A stretch of 15,252 bases of DNA, from contig DGQT01000076.1 of assembly GCA_002390845.1 (NCBI GenBank), forward strand, positions 1-15,252, read 5' to 3'. The position numbers and the translations under genes are program-made. Source of the stretch: Chitinophagaceae bacterium UBA4407. GTDB lineage: Bacteria > Bacteroidota > Bacteroidia > Chitinophagales > Chitinophagaceae. Within the stretch, counting starts at the first letter, position 1, and every line of letters starts with the position of its first letter. A model generated the notes under the pieces. That model saw only the letters and a program-made list of their open reading frames with translations. It was not told where the DNA came from and did not search any database. Shown in pieces: positions 1 to 6,872 of the stretch.

Positions 1-99
1 TTGTCATAAAATTATTTTTTACAAAAGTAAACCACTGGCTACGCGGCAAGTATGATAAAAAGCATGGTAATGCATAATTAAAGTCAGCAATTCAAGATT

Positions 100-217
100 T
101 TTATTTACCAGGCTTTTAAAACAACTATGAAGCTTTTCTTGCCACGCTCGTTTCACGGTTCCTTTTTCATGGCGACATTTAAGCGAAGTGTGGTAGCCTG
201 TCCCGAATTTATTTCGC
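100..217 (-). repeat. Dispersed mosaic palindromic repeat, copy E1
   Basis: Read on the minus strand this stretch carries GCTTAAATGTCGCCATGAA, then GAAACGAGCGTGGCAAGAAA, then AGCTTCATA and an end resembling GCCTGGTAAATA. The same order of blocks occurs at 9255-9392, and partly at 1381-1475, 2668-2806 and 4020-4127. The outer block GCGAAATAAATTCGGGACAGG matches 9260-9280 except for a few bases. It lies in a gene-free stretch. The short open frame across it (19-243, minus) is translated repeat, not a gene. Ends are approximate. Confidence 0.75.
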
Positions 218-323
218 ATTCGCGTTAAGTTAAATAATAGCAATAAGTGCTGTAATTCCTACTCAATAAGCGCTCCAGCCAGTTATTATGGACTTGGGTT
301 TGAGAATTTCGCACCTGATACCA

Positions 324-429
324 GTTGTCTCATAAAGCGCCTCTTTCGGTTCGGTTCCGCCTAAGGCGGAATTGAAAAAATGCGAAGCATATTTTTTCAA
401 AGAAGCGAAAGCAGCGCTGTTGAGACAAC
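324..429. repeat. 106-bp palindromic element with nested hairpins
   Basis: Imperfect outer arms GTTGTCTCATAAAGCGC (324-340) and GCGCTGTTGAGACAAC (414-429) enclose two further inverted repeats. TTCCGCC-TAA-GGCGGAA (355-371) is a perfect 7-bp stem with a 3-base loop. TTGAAAAAATGC (372-383) pairs with GCATATTTTTTCAA (387-400) apart from a two-base bulge. CTCTTTCG and CGAAAG also face each other inside the outer arms. The element shares no obvious block with the dispersed family elsewhere in the window. A minus-strand frame of 96 codons (263-553) crosses it but looks like translated repeat. The rest of 1-654 outside this element and E1 shows nothing I can assign. Confidence 0.7.
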
Positions 430-654
430 GAAGCCATGCGGCTTGAGCATTTAGAGTCTTGCAGTTGAACTTTGTTAAAACAAAAATAACTTGACGCCAA
501 TGCGAATTCATTTCTGGATCGCAAACTTTTACCTTCTGTATACAATTCAGCAATTCAGGTGCACCATAAAAATTATTTTATAACTCAGCATATACAAGTG
601 CCGTTGAATATCATTATTATTTTATTGTAGATTTATCCTCTAAAATATTTTGCA

Positions 655-1281
655 ATGTCATCAAAAATAAACTGGCCCGAAGCGATTAAACCATTGCTTA
701 AAAAATATAAAAACGAAAAGCATCCGTTAGAATATAAAAATACATACCAGCTTTTGGTAATGGTTATTTTATCAGCACAGGATTCAGACAGGAATATCAA
801 CAAGCTGGCTCCCGAATTCTTTAAAGCATTTCCAAACATGCAGGCACTTTCAAATGCAACTGCTGATGCTTTAACGCCCTATATCAGTAAGATCCGAAAT
901 TTTGGTAATAAGGGTAAATGGCTTACAGAGCTTTCAAAAACAATAAAAAAAGACAGTAATATTCCGCTTACGCTTGAAGAACTTACAAAGCTTCCTGGTA
1001 TTGGAAGAAAATCTGCCAATGTAATACAACGCGAATCCGGCGCACCGGCAGAAGGCGTAATTGTTGACCTTCATGTTGTGAGAGTTGCGCCCAGACTAGG
1101 AATTGCATCAGGAATCGATCCTAAAAAAATTGAAAAGCAGATCATGGAAGTACTCCCTCAAAAAGATTGGGATGCAGGAATGGCAATGTCGTTTCTCGGC
1201 AGAGAAATTTGCAGGCCCCAGCCTAAATGCGAAGAATGCCTGATGAAAGAAGTTTGTGCTTATTATAATGGTTGGCTGTAG
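655..1281 (+). CDS. nth: Endonuclease III (DNA glycosylase/AP lyase)
   Basis: Bifunctional base-excision repair enzyme that removes oxidised pyrimidines and nicks at abasic sites; cytoplasmic. The 208-residue protein has the family's usual length (E. coli Nth is 211). Visible signatures are the N-terminal helix LLVMVILSAQDSD (residues 33-45, the SAQxTD-like block), the helix-hairpin-helix LPGIGRKSANVI (113-124) with the catalytic lysine at K119, and VDLHVVRVAPR (137-147) with the catalytic aspartate at D138. A C-terminal [4Fe-4S] cluster is indicated by C186, C192, C195 and C201. The first cysteine spacing is X5 rather than the X6 of E. coli. The ATG at 655 follows AT-rich DNA and begins just before the conserved N-terminus, so the start is well supported. 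The gene stands alone, with repeat E2 about 10 bases past its stop. The family call is firm. Confidence 0.95.
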   Translation: MSSKINWPEAIKPLLKKYKNEKHPLEYKNTYQLLVMVILSAQDSDRNINKLAPEFFKAFPNMQALSNATADALTPYISKIRNFGNKGKWLTELSKTIKKDSNIPLTLEELTKLPGIGRKSANVIQRESGAPAEGVIVDLHVVRVAPRLGIASGIDPKKIEKQIMEVLPQKDWDAGMAMSFLGREICRPQPKCEECLMKEVCAYYNGWL

Positions 1282-1290
1282 AATGTTTCT

Positions 1291-1475
1291 TTATGCTGCG
1301 GGTGAATGTATTTGTTGCTCGATAGAGATATAAAGCAAAAGTGTGCGACCCCGAGTTCCGCTTCGCTCGTCGGGGTAAACTGCCACGCTTTTCACAGATG
1401 CTATGAAAGAGGAACTGTGAAACGAGCGTGGCAACCAAAGCCTCATAATAATTCTTTAGCCCGGTTCATAAAATG
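1291..1475 (+). repeat. Dispersed mosaic palindromic repeat, copy E2
   Basis: This near-complete copy starts about 10 bases after the nth stop. In order it holds a degraded left half (to about 1338), the inner border AAGTGTGCGAC (1339-1349), a hairpin module CCCCGAG...CTCGTCGGGG (1349-1375), then a long stem-loop. In the stem-loop TGCCACGC (1381-1388) pairs perfectly with GCGTGGCA (1426-1433), and TTCACAG (1391-1397) with CTGTGAA (1415-1421). The right end is AACCAAAGCCTCATAA...GCCCGGTTCATAAAATG. The gap 1282-1586 holds nothing else I can recognise. The element lies between the convergent genes nth and the epimerase-like gene, so its stem-loops could end transcription from either side. Confidence 0.8.
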
Positions 1476-1586
1476 TATTTCTTTTCCCTTTTTTTTAATC
1501 GAATTTATTTGCTGCTTTGTAGAAATGAGTAAGGATTTTATTAAGCATCTTTAAACCATTTCAGTAAAATTCTTTCTACTACATAC

Positions 1587-2504
1587 TTACGTTTTAAAAT
1601 GAGGTTTCATAGCCTTTGGATAATCAGCAAGAGCAACTTCTGGTTCCTCAATTTCAGGATGCCATAATTTTTCCCATTCAAAACTGTAAAAGCCTTTGTA
1701 ACCATCTTTATATAAAATATCAATGGCTTCAAAAATGGGTGTTTCTCCTTTGCCTAATAAAACATAACGCTCTTTACCATCAAGTATCTTCAGGTCTTTT
1801 ATATGCGTGTGATGAATATATTTTTTCAATGCTGCATAAACTTCAGCAGGTGGTTCTTTTGTAACATTCCACATATTTACAACGTCCCATACCATTCCTA
1901 CATGTTTGTGTTCTGCACTCTGCATAATTTTTTTCAGGTCTTCCTTATGAACAACTTCTCCATGCGATTCCATCAGTATCGTTACATTACTTCCTTTTGC
2001 ATAATCGCCAAGTTCAATCAATCCTTTTATAATAAGTTCAATGGTTTCATTTCTGTCACGGTCTTTTGGTAAGTCGTTTGGAAACACCCGTATATAAGGA
2101 CATTGTATTTGTTGGGCAAGGTCAATAAAATGCTTTGCATCATCAAGATTTTTTTTACGCTCAGCGCCTTCAGCATGATGCATAGCCGCCGATGAACCAA
2201 GGTCAACAAACTTCAAACGCTTGTCCTGCATGAGTTTCAACGTTTCAGCAATATTTGCGGCATTGTTGAATTCTTTACATTTTGACAGGTCAAGTTCGCG
2301 CAGTATGCCCCGCACTTCTATGCCGTTATAGTTATTTTCAGCGGCAAAATTTATGATCTTTTCAAACGGCCAGTCAGGGCAGCCGAGTGTTGAAAAACTC
2401 AGCAAGGGTTCATGCTTTATAAATTCAAATGCGCTTCCGGAAAATGCAAAACCAATTAAACCGGTTGATGTTTTTAAAAAATCCCTGCGTGTTGAATGGT
2501 TCAT
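1587..2504 (-). CDS. Exported sugar phosphate isomerase/epimerase-like TIM-barrel protein
   Basis: Member of the xylose-isomerase-like TIM-barrel (AP endonuclease 2 fold) superfamily; the substrate is not deducible. The 305-residue protein begins with a twin-arginine-type signal, STRRDFLKTSTGLIGFAFSG (residues 4-23), typical of Bacteroidota carbohydrate enzymes exported to the periplasm. Barrel features follow: FSTLGCPDWPFE (37-48), GIEVRG (61-66), then likely metal ligands E179 (MESHG), D207 (VWDVVN), H232 and H234 (HTHIKD) and E276 (SFEWEK). These are the positions where this superfamily binds a divalent metal. The ATG at 2504 directly precedes the RR motif, so the start is secure. It is divergent from the dehydrogenase at 2874, and together they suggest sugar or sugar-acid catabolism. 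On its own strand, TACCTTTA lies about 30 bases upstream of the ATG, one base off the Bacteroidota TAnnTTTG box. Family is confident, specificity unknown. Confidence 0.88.
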   Translation of the reverse strand: MNHSTRRDFLKTSTGLIGFAFSGSAFEFIKHEPLLSFSTLGCPDWPFEKIINFAAENNYNGIEVRGILRELDLSKCKEFNNAANIAETLKLMQDKRLKFVDLGSSAAMHHAEGAERKKNLDDAKHFIDLAQQIQCPYIRVFPNDLPKDRDRNETIELIIKGLIELGDYAKGSNVTILMESHGEVVHKEDLKKIMQSAEHKHVGMVWDVVNMWNVTKEPPAEVYAALKKYIHHTHIKDLKILDGKERYVLLGKGETPIFEAIDILYKDGYKGFYSFEWEKLWHPEIEEPEVALADYPKAMKPHFKT

Positions 2505-2667
2505 GATTTTATCATCTTTAGTTTTCTATGAATTAAAGGTAGAAGTAAAACAACAGTTCTATGCAGGTTTATGTGTGAGTGTAAAAAAAATTATTGCAGT
2601 TTGTTTTCGCATTACCCAATTAAATGCTTTCGGTAAAAGGTTCTGATACAAAAACAAAATTGAAAAG

Positions 2668-2806
2668 GTTACTACCCTGAAACCAGTTCAGGGCAGGCTG
2701 CTTAAATGTCGCCATGTAACCTGAACTTTGAACCGATCCCGAAAACTTTCGGGAAACAGAAGTTTCATAGATTTACTTCAGCCTGGCCCATAAAATTTAC
2801 ATAACA
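2668..2806 (+). repeat. Dispersed mosaic palindromic repeat, copy E3
   Basis: Contains hairpin CCCTGAA-ACCAG-TTCAGGG (2675-2693), the block GGCAGGCTGCTTAAATGTCG shared with 9255-9392, the palindrome CCCGAAAACTTTCGGG (2738-2753) and a right end like AGTTTCATAGATTTACTTCA followed by GCCTGGCCCATAAAATT. The same core and right end recur at 4020-4127. It lies between the divergent epimerase-like and dehydrogenase genes. The remainder of the 2505-2873 gap is AT-rich and probably holds both promoters, but I see no clear box other than the near-match mentioned for the minus-strand gene. Confidence 0.75.
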
Positions 2807-2873
2807 CATAAATTTATTTATTAAGAAAATTCACTAACATGTGTGTAGTATACAACCTTATCCATTCTTTTTT

Positions 2874-3896
2874 ATGAACGATAGCGATGCCGCATTTATA
2901 AGCATTATGCCTGGCGAAATGGAAGCGGAATATTTTCGCATTCTGTTAAACAACGGCTTTACTGAAACAAAAGCCCGTGCTTGTGCACATGTGTTTACAG
3001 AGAACAGCGTGGATGGTATTTATTCTCACGGTGTAAACCGGTTTGCAAAATTCATCAGCTATGTAAAAGATGGATATGTGCTGCCAAATGCAGAGCCGGA
3101 AAAGGTTTCAGGGTTTGGTGGCATAGAGCAGTGGAATGGAAATCTCGGGCCGGGTGTATTGAATGCTTTACATGCAACCGAAAGAGCGACGGAACTTGCA
3201 ACGCAAAATGGTATTGGCTGTGTGGCACTTGCCAACACCAATCACTGGATGCGTGGCGGCTTGTACGGATGGAAAGCAGCGAAGAAAAATTTTATATTTA
3301 TCGGTTGGTCAAACACAATCGCCAACATGCCTGCATGGAAGGCGACAGAAAATAAACTCGGCAACAATCCATTGGTGATCGCCGTGCCTTTTGCACAGGA
3401 AGCAATTGTATTGGATATGGCCATGTCGCAATATTCATTTGGTGCTGTTGAAATGCATACATTAAAAAATCAACAACTTGCTGTGCCTGGTGGTTACGAT
3501 ACCGATGGTAATATTACAACCAACCCTAACGAAATAATGCAATCGAAAAAAGGCCTTCCAATTGGTTATTGGAAAGGGGCGGGGCTTTCACTTTTGCTGG
3601 ATATTCTTGCCGCTATTTTAAGTGCAGGAAATGGAACGGGTGCTATTACTAAACAGGGAACAGAGTATGCACTGTCGCAGGTTTTTATTGCAATTCACCT
3701 GGAAGCATTGGGCAATTACAAATCAATTGAAACCATACTCAACCAGATCATTGATGATTATCATGAATCGGTTGCTGTTATGCCGGGTGAAAAAATAATT
3801 TATCCCGGAGAACGTGTACTAAATGCCAGAAACGAAAATACACAACACGGAATTCCTGTTGCAGTATCGGTGTGGGATGAAATACAAAAATTATAA
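2874..3896 (+). CDS. dlgD: 3-dehydro-L-gulonate 2-dehydrogenase (YiaK/DlgD type)
   Basis: NAD(P)H-dependent cytoplasmic oxidoreductase of the malate/L-lactate dehydrogenase (LDH2) family; the YiaK branch reduces 2,3-diketo-L-gulonate to 3-dehydro-L-gulonate in L-ascorbate/L-gulonate breakdown. With this start the protein has 340 residues (E. coli YiaK, 332). Blocks matching YiaK as I remember it are YSHGVNRF (about 50-57, including the catalytic histidine H52), IEQW, NHWMRGG (123-129), NTIANMPAW, NNPLVIAVP, DMAMSQYSFGA, GYWKGAGLSLLLD (231-243) and the C-terminal SVWDEIQKL. The frame stays open to a GTG at 2841, but residues before ISIMPGEMEAEYFRILL do not align. ATG 2874 is preferred; ATG 2907 is possible. 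Repeat E4 begins right at its stop. The family subtype is strong, the actual substrate is inferred. Confidence 0.88.
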   Translation: MNDSDAAFISIMPGEMEAEYFRILLNNGFTETKARACAHVFTENSVDGIYSHGVNRFAKFISYVKDGYVLPNAEPEKVSGFGGIEQWNGNLGPGVLNALHATERATELATQNGIGCVALANTNHWMRGGLYGWKAAKKNFIFIGWSNTIANMPAWKATENKLGNNPLVIAVPFAQEAIVLDMAMSQYSFGAVEMHTLKNQQLAVPGGYDTDGNITTNPNEIMQSKKGLPIGYWKGAGLSLLLDILAAILSAGNGTGAITKQGTEYALSQVFIAIHLEALGNYKSIETILNQIIDDYHESVAVMPGEKIIYPGERVLNARNENTQHGIPVAVSVWDEIQKL

Positions 3897-4127
3897 ATTA
3901 TGGCACAGGCAATTGAATATGAATGAAGCTTTAGTTGCGCCTGCCCCGATGACCGAAGCGGAACTCGGGCTCGCACACTTATGCTATAGATCAATATGCG
4001 ACAGCAAGAGGCAGGTAGCTAACCTTCGCATAAATGTCGCCATGAAAGAAGAACGTTGAACCGATCCCGAAAGCTTTCGGGAAAGAAAAGCTTCAATAGA
4101 ATTACTTCAGTTGGGCACATAAAAAAT
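3897..4127 (+). repeat. Dispersed mosaic palindromic repeat, copy E4 (longest copy)
   Basis: Abuts the stop of the upstream dehydrogenase. The left half GAATGAAGCTTTAGTTGCG (3921-3939) faces the right half AAAGAAAAGCTTCAATAGA (4082-4100) in inverted orientation. Between GTTGCG and CGCACACTT sits a roughly 30-base hairpin module whose complement reads CCCGAGTTCCGCTTCGGTCA then TCGGGG. The same module is at 1349-1375, also at the GTGTGCGA border. Further on come a TAAATGTCGCCATGAAAGA block and a perfect 18-base palindrome TCCCGAAAGCTTTCGGGA (4065-4082). A run of CATTCATTCATTC follows at 4131-4143, before the next gene. Confidence 0.8.
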
Positions 4128-4158
4128 CATACATTCATTCATTCAAATAACTACGATT

Positions 4159-5832
4159 ATGAAATATCTTTTTATTTTATTTATCTTATGCATAACAATT
4201 ACTGCATGCAATAACGCACCTGTTTATGATACCATCATCCGCAATGGAACTATTTATGATGGCAATGGCGGCGAGCCTTACAATGCTGATGTAGCAATTA
4301 ACGCAGACACAATTGCATTTATCGGCGACTTAAAAAATGCAACTGCAAAAAATGAAATTGACGCAAAAGGCAAAGCGGTTGCCCCGGGTTTTATTAATAT
4401 GATGGGGCATTCAGAAGAATCATTGTTCCAGGATGGCAGGGCACAAAGCGATATTCGCCAGGGGGTAACAACAGAAATTTTTGGCGAGTTTAGTATGGCA
4501 CCTTTGAACGCAAAAACAAAACAACAATTACAGGATGGCCAGGGTGATATTAAATATAAAGTAGACTGGAATACGCTGGGTGAATACATGAATGAACTTG
4601 AGAAAAAAGGTATCTCTGTCAACATCGCATCTTTTGTAGGAACAGGCACCATACGACAATATGTAATTGGCGAAGCCAATGTGGCACCAACACCAACACA
4701 ACTCGACAGTATGAAATTGCTTGTTGATGAAGCCATGCAGCAGGGAGCATTGGGTGTAACAAATGCATTGATCTATCCACCCGATTTTTTTGCAAAGACC
4801 GATGAGCTGATCGCACTTTCAAAGGAAGCATCAAAATATGGCGGCACTTATACCAGCCACATGCGTAGCGAGGGCAATAAATTACTTGAAGCGGTAGAAG
4901 AGCTTATTACCATTTCAAAAGAAGCGAATATACCCGCAGAAATTTATCACTTAAAAGCAGCAGGAAAAAATAACTGGGATAAAATGGATAGTGTTTTACG
5001 CCGCGTGGAAAGAGCAAGAAAAGAGGGACAGGATATTACTGCCGATATGTACACTTACACGGCAGGTGCAACAGGCATGACATCGGCGTTTCCTCCAACC
5101 TTGCAGGATGGCGGTTTTGGAAAACTATGGCAGCGCTTACACGATGCTGCAATAAGAAAACAAATGGTAAAAGCCATGAACACGGATGCCGCCGATTGGG
5201 AAAATTTATATTATGGAGCGGGTGGTGCAGCGCATGTATTGCTGCTGGGTTTTAAACAGGATTCGTTGAAAAAATTCACCGGAAAAACATTGGCAGAAGT
5301 TGCTGCAATCCGCGGTACAACTCCGGAAGAAACGGCAATGGATCTCATTATCCAGGACAGTACAAGGGTTGGTGTGGCTTATTTTCTGATGAATGAAGAC
5401 AATGTAAAAAAGCAGGTGGCATTGCCCTGGGTAAGTTTTGGCAGCGATGAAGGTTCTTATACCAATGAAGGCGTGTTTTTAAAATCGAATGCACACCCAC
5501 GTGCTTATGGAAATTTCGTGCGGGTGCTCGGCAATTATTCCCGTGACGAAAAAGTTGTTTCACTGCAACAGGCCATCTATAAACTCGCCAAGCTTCCTGC
5601 CACGCATTTAAAATTGCAAAACCGTGGCGAATTAAAAGTGGGCAATTATGCAGATGTTGTTGTGTTCGATGCAGCAACCGTAAACGATCACGCAACTTAC
5701 GAAAAGCCACACCAGTATGCCACAGGTGTAACAGATGTGTTTGTAAACGGTGTGCAGGTATTAAAAAATAATGCACCCGCAAATGCAGGCGGTGGCAGGT
5801 TTTTAAAAGGGCCGGGATATAAGCAACAATAG
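4159..5832 (+). CDS. Lipoprotein amidohydrolase, N-acyl-D-amino-acid deacylase family
   Basis: A 557-residue member of the amidohydrolase superfamily, D-aminoacylase/D-glutamate deacylase branch, which removes acyl groups from N-acyl-D-amino acids. A hydrophobic signal ends in the lipobox ITAC (C17), so it is probably anchored in the envelope. Family marks are IIRNGTIYDGNGG (26-38), GKAVAPGFIN (71-80), DIRQGVTTEIFGE (98-110), YTSHMRSEG (231-239), EIYHLKAAGKNNW (261-273), WVSFGSDEGS (424-433), HPRAYGNF (446-453) and the C-terminal GELKVGNYADVVVFD. Expected metal ligands H234, H264 and D430 are present. The usual HxH reads M82-G83-H84, and the bridging cysteine of GNCG is missing (GEFS, 109-112). 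Such variants seem common in Bacteroidota relatives, so it may have a one-metal site or another amide substrate. It follows E4 at 31 bases and probably has its own promoter. Confidence 0.87.
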   Translation: MKYLFILFILCITITACNNAPVYDTIIRNGTIYDGNGGEPYNADVAINADTIAFIGDLKNATAKNEIDAKGKAVAPGFINMMGHSEESLFQDGRAQSDIRQGVTTEIFGEFSMAPLNAKTKQQLQDGQGDIKYKVDWNTLGEYMNELEKKGISVNIASFVGTGTIRQYVIGEANVAPTPTQLDSMKLLVDEAMQQGALGVTNALIYPPDFFAKTDELIALSKEASKYGGTYTSHMRSEGNKLLEAVEELITISKEANIPAEIYHLKAAGKNNWDKMDSVLRRVERARKEGQDITADMYTYTAGATGMTSAFPPTLQDGGFGKLWQRLHDAAIRKQMVKAMNTDAADWENLYYGAGGAAHVLLLGFKQDSLKKFTGKTLAEVAAIRGTTPEETAMDLIIQDSTRVGVAYFLMNEDNVKKQVALPWVSFGSDEGSYTNEGVFLKSNAHPRAYGNFVRVLGNYSRDEKVVSLQQAIYKLAKLPATHLKLQNRGELKVGNYADVVVFDAATVNDHATYEKPHQYATGVTDVFVNGVQVLKNNAPANAGGGRFLKGPGYKQQ

Positions 5833-5893
5833 CATTTTTTTGAACCAGCCAGTTGAACAAGCATTAAGCTTTTGTTGCGTCGCACACTTGTGG
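5833..5893 (-). repeat. Half-copy E5 of the dispersed repeat, left boundary of the 5833-6930 cassette
   Basis: Begins on the base after the TAG of the deacylase gene with CATTTTTTTGAACCAGCC and runs inward through AAGCTTTTGTTGCGTCGCAC to ACTTG. Its reverse complement matches 6873-6930 at both ends: GTGCGACGCAACnAAAGC at the inner end, and GGnTCAAAAAA(A)ATG at the outer end. The opposite half is not found beside it; the next half in the complementary orientation is E6, about 980 bases away. Confidence 0.75.
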
Positions 5894-5931
5894 GGTTGGA
5901 TATTTTATTGAGCTTTTATTACAGCGTAGAT

Positions 5932-5953
5932 CTGTTAGCGAGGACGCGAACAG
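5932..5953. other. Hairpin in the leader of the two-gene cassette
   Basis: CTGTTAGCG (5932-5940), loop AGGA, CGCGAACAG (5945-5953) form a stem of eight pairs with one mismatch. No T-run follows on the plus strand, so it does not read as an ordinary terminator. It lies about 110 bases upstream of the GTG start at 6067 and could be in the 5' leader of the cassette transcript. Function unknown. Confidence 0.4.
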
Positions 5954-6066
5954 AAGCGAAAAAAAATGGGTATATTAGCAAGGTAATTGCAACCCTGTTT
6001 GAACTTTACTTTATTAAAAAAAAATTACCTTCACGACCTAGAAACTATTTGTAAAACAACTTTAGA

Positions 6067-6447
6067 GTGGACTGGACCAAATTAACAGAGCAAGTAAATA
6101 AAATCAAAGTAAAGAATGTGGTTGACATGCCATTGTTCTATGGACTTTGGGTGCTTATGCTTGCAATAATCTCTGCTATCTTCTGTAAGTTTGAATGGGT
6201 GACCGTACTGTTTTTTTGTTTTGCTGGATTTTTATTTTTAATTGCAGGGTTCGGGTATTTCTATTTTACATTTACTAATCCTGATTATTTGCGTTCTGAG
6301 CATTATCACTTAAAAAAACAATCTTTAGAAATTCTAGGTGATAAAGACAATCTATTACCGGTTGACGCACAAAATATTGTTGACATAGCAAATCCTTATC
6401 AATTACAAATTGATGAAGGTAATAATGAAGAAGAATCAGATGAATAG
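6067..6447 (+). CDS. Small two-helix membrane protein, uncharacterised
   Basis: I cannot name this 126-residue protein. A short polar N-terminus (1-22) precedes two hydrophobic stretches (about 23-40 and 43-69) separated by the polar turn CKFEW, then a soluble tail with NPDYLRSEHYHLKKQSLEIL (71-90) and an acidic end EGNNEEESDE. By the positive-inside rule both termini are probably cytoplasmic. The likely start is GTG 6067; an in-frame TAA at 6052 limits extension, and the next ATG (6127) would lose the N-terminal segment. The stop overlaps the start of the next gene, suggesting coupled translation. The region is AT-richer than its neighbours (hand count 19 G/C in 6361-6420, against 33 in 5041-5100 of the deacylase). 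Together with the flanking repeat halves this suggests an acquired cassette. Confidence 0.7.
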   Translation: MDWTKLTEQVNKIKVKNVVDMPLFYGLWVLMLAIISAIFCKFEWVTVLFFCFAGFLFLIAGFGYFYFTFTNPDYLRSEHYHLKKQSLEILGDKDNLLPVDAQNIVDIANPYQLQIDEGNNEEESDE

Positions 6448-6733
6448 AACTGCTTACATATTAACTTTCGATAGAGATGACAATCTTGATTATAAGTCAT
6501 TTCATAAATTACTTATTAACTGCCCAAGCGTAATTACATGGTGGCACTACATAAAATCATGTTATATACTTATTTCCGAGACAAAAAATGCGACAATTTT
6601 ACAACAAGAAATTAAAGGTATAATTCCTAACAAAAGATTTCTATTAATTGAAGTAAATTTAAAAAATAGAAATGGATGGCTGCCATTAGAGGCTTGGGAA
6701 TGGATTAGAAAACAGACATTAAAAATCAAATAG
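6440..6733 (+). CDS. SinR-family / Cas2-fold-like small protein
   Basis: The 97-residue protein resembles short bacterial proteins often annotated as SinR family, thought to adopt a Cas2/VapD-like ferredoxin fold. They share a first strand of the type AYILTFD (5-11), a WWHYI block followed by a hydrophobic strand YILIS (34-46), a third strand RFLLIEVN (66-73) and a GWLPLEAWEWI ending (79-89). The resemblance is from memory. Nuclease activity cannot be assumed: D11, D13 and D14 are only possible acidic residues. The ATG at 6440 overlaps the membrane gene's stop by eight bases; two earlier in-frame ATGs (6410, 6425) exist but the conserved strand begins right after 6440. Composition is strongly AT-rich (12 G/C in 6601-6660). 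The pairing could be regulatory, toxin-antitoxin-like or defensive; none is shown. Confidence 0.68.
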   Translation: MNRTAYILTFDRDDNLDYKSFHKLLINCPSVITWWHYIKSCYILISETKNATILQQEIKGIIPNKRFLLIEVNLKNRNGWLPLEAWEWIRKQTLKIK

Positions 6734-6872
6734 AAGCAGTTCAAAAGCTCTTTCCAATAGAGTATGCCGCTAACATGGGGGGCACGTTGCAAAATCATAA
6801 TTTCAAAAAGGTAAATATTTATAACATAACTCCACCTACGCTTCAGTAAAGCTCAAAAAATAATCCAACCGT

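Noticed and set aside
19..243. 74-codon minus-strand frame
   Set aside because: Lies over repeat E1. Its KGTVKRAWQ stretch also appears in the frame at 1306-1554 over E2, which shows both are translated repeat.
263..553. 96-codon minus-strand frame
   Set aside because: Runs through the nested palindrome at 324-429, has no recognisable domain, and its composition looks like repeat DNA. Kept only as a note in the palindrome entry.
1306..1554. 82-codon plus-strand frame
   Set aside because: Mostly repeat E2, including the hairpin module and right arm; no protein features.
2841..2873. GTG start for the YiaK-type gene
   Set aside because: The extra eleven residues have no counterpart in the family and ATG 2874 follows closely.
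4278..4736. 152-codon minus-strand frame opposite the deacylase
   Set aside because: Shadow of a strongly supported plus-strand gene, with no domain of its own.
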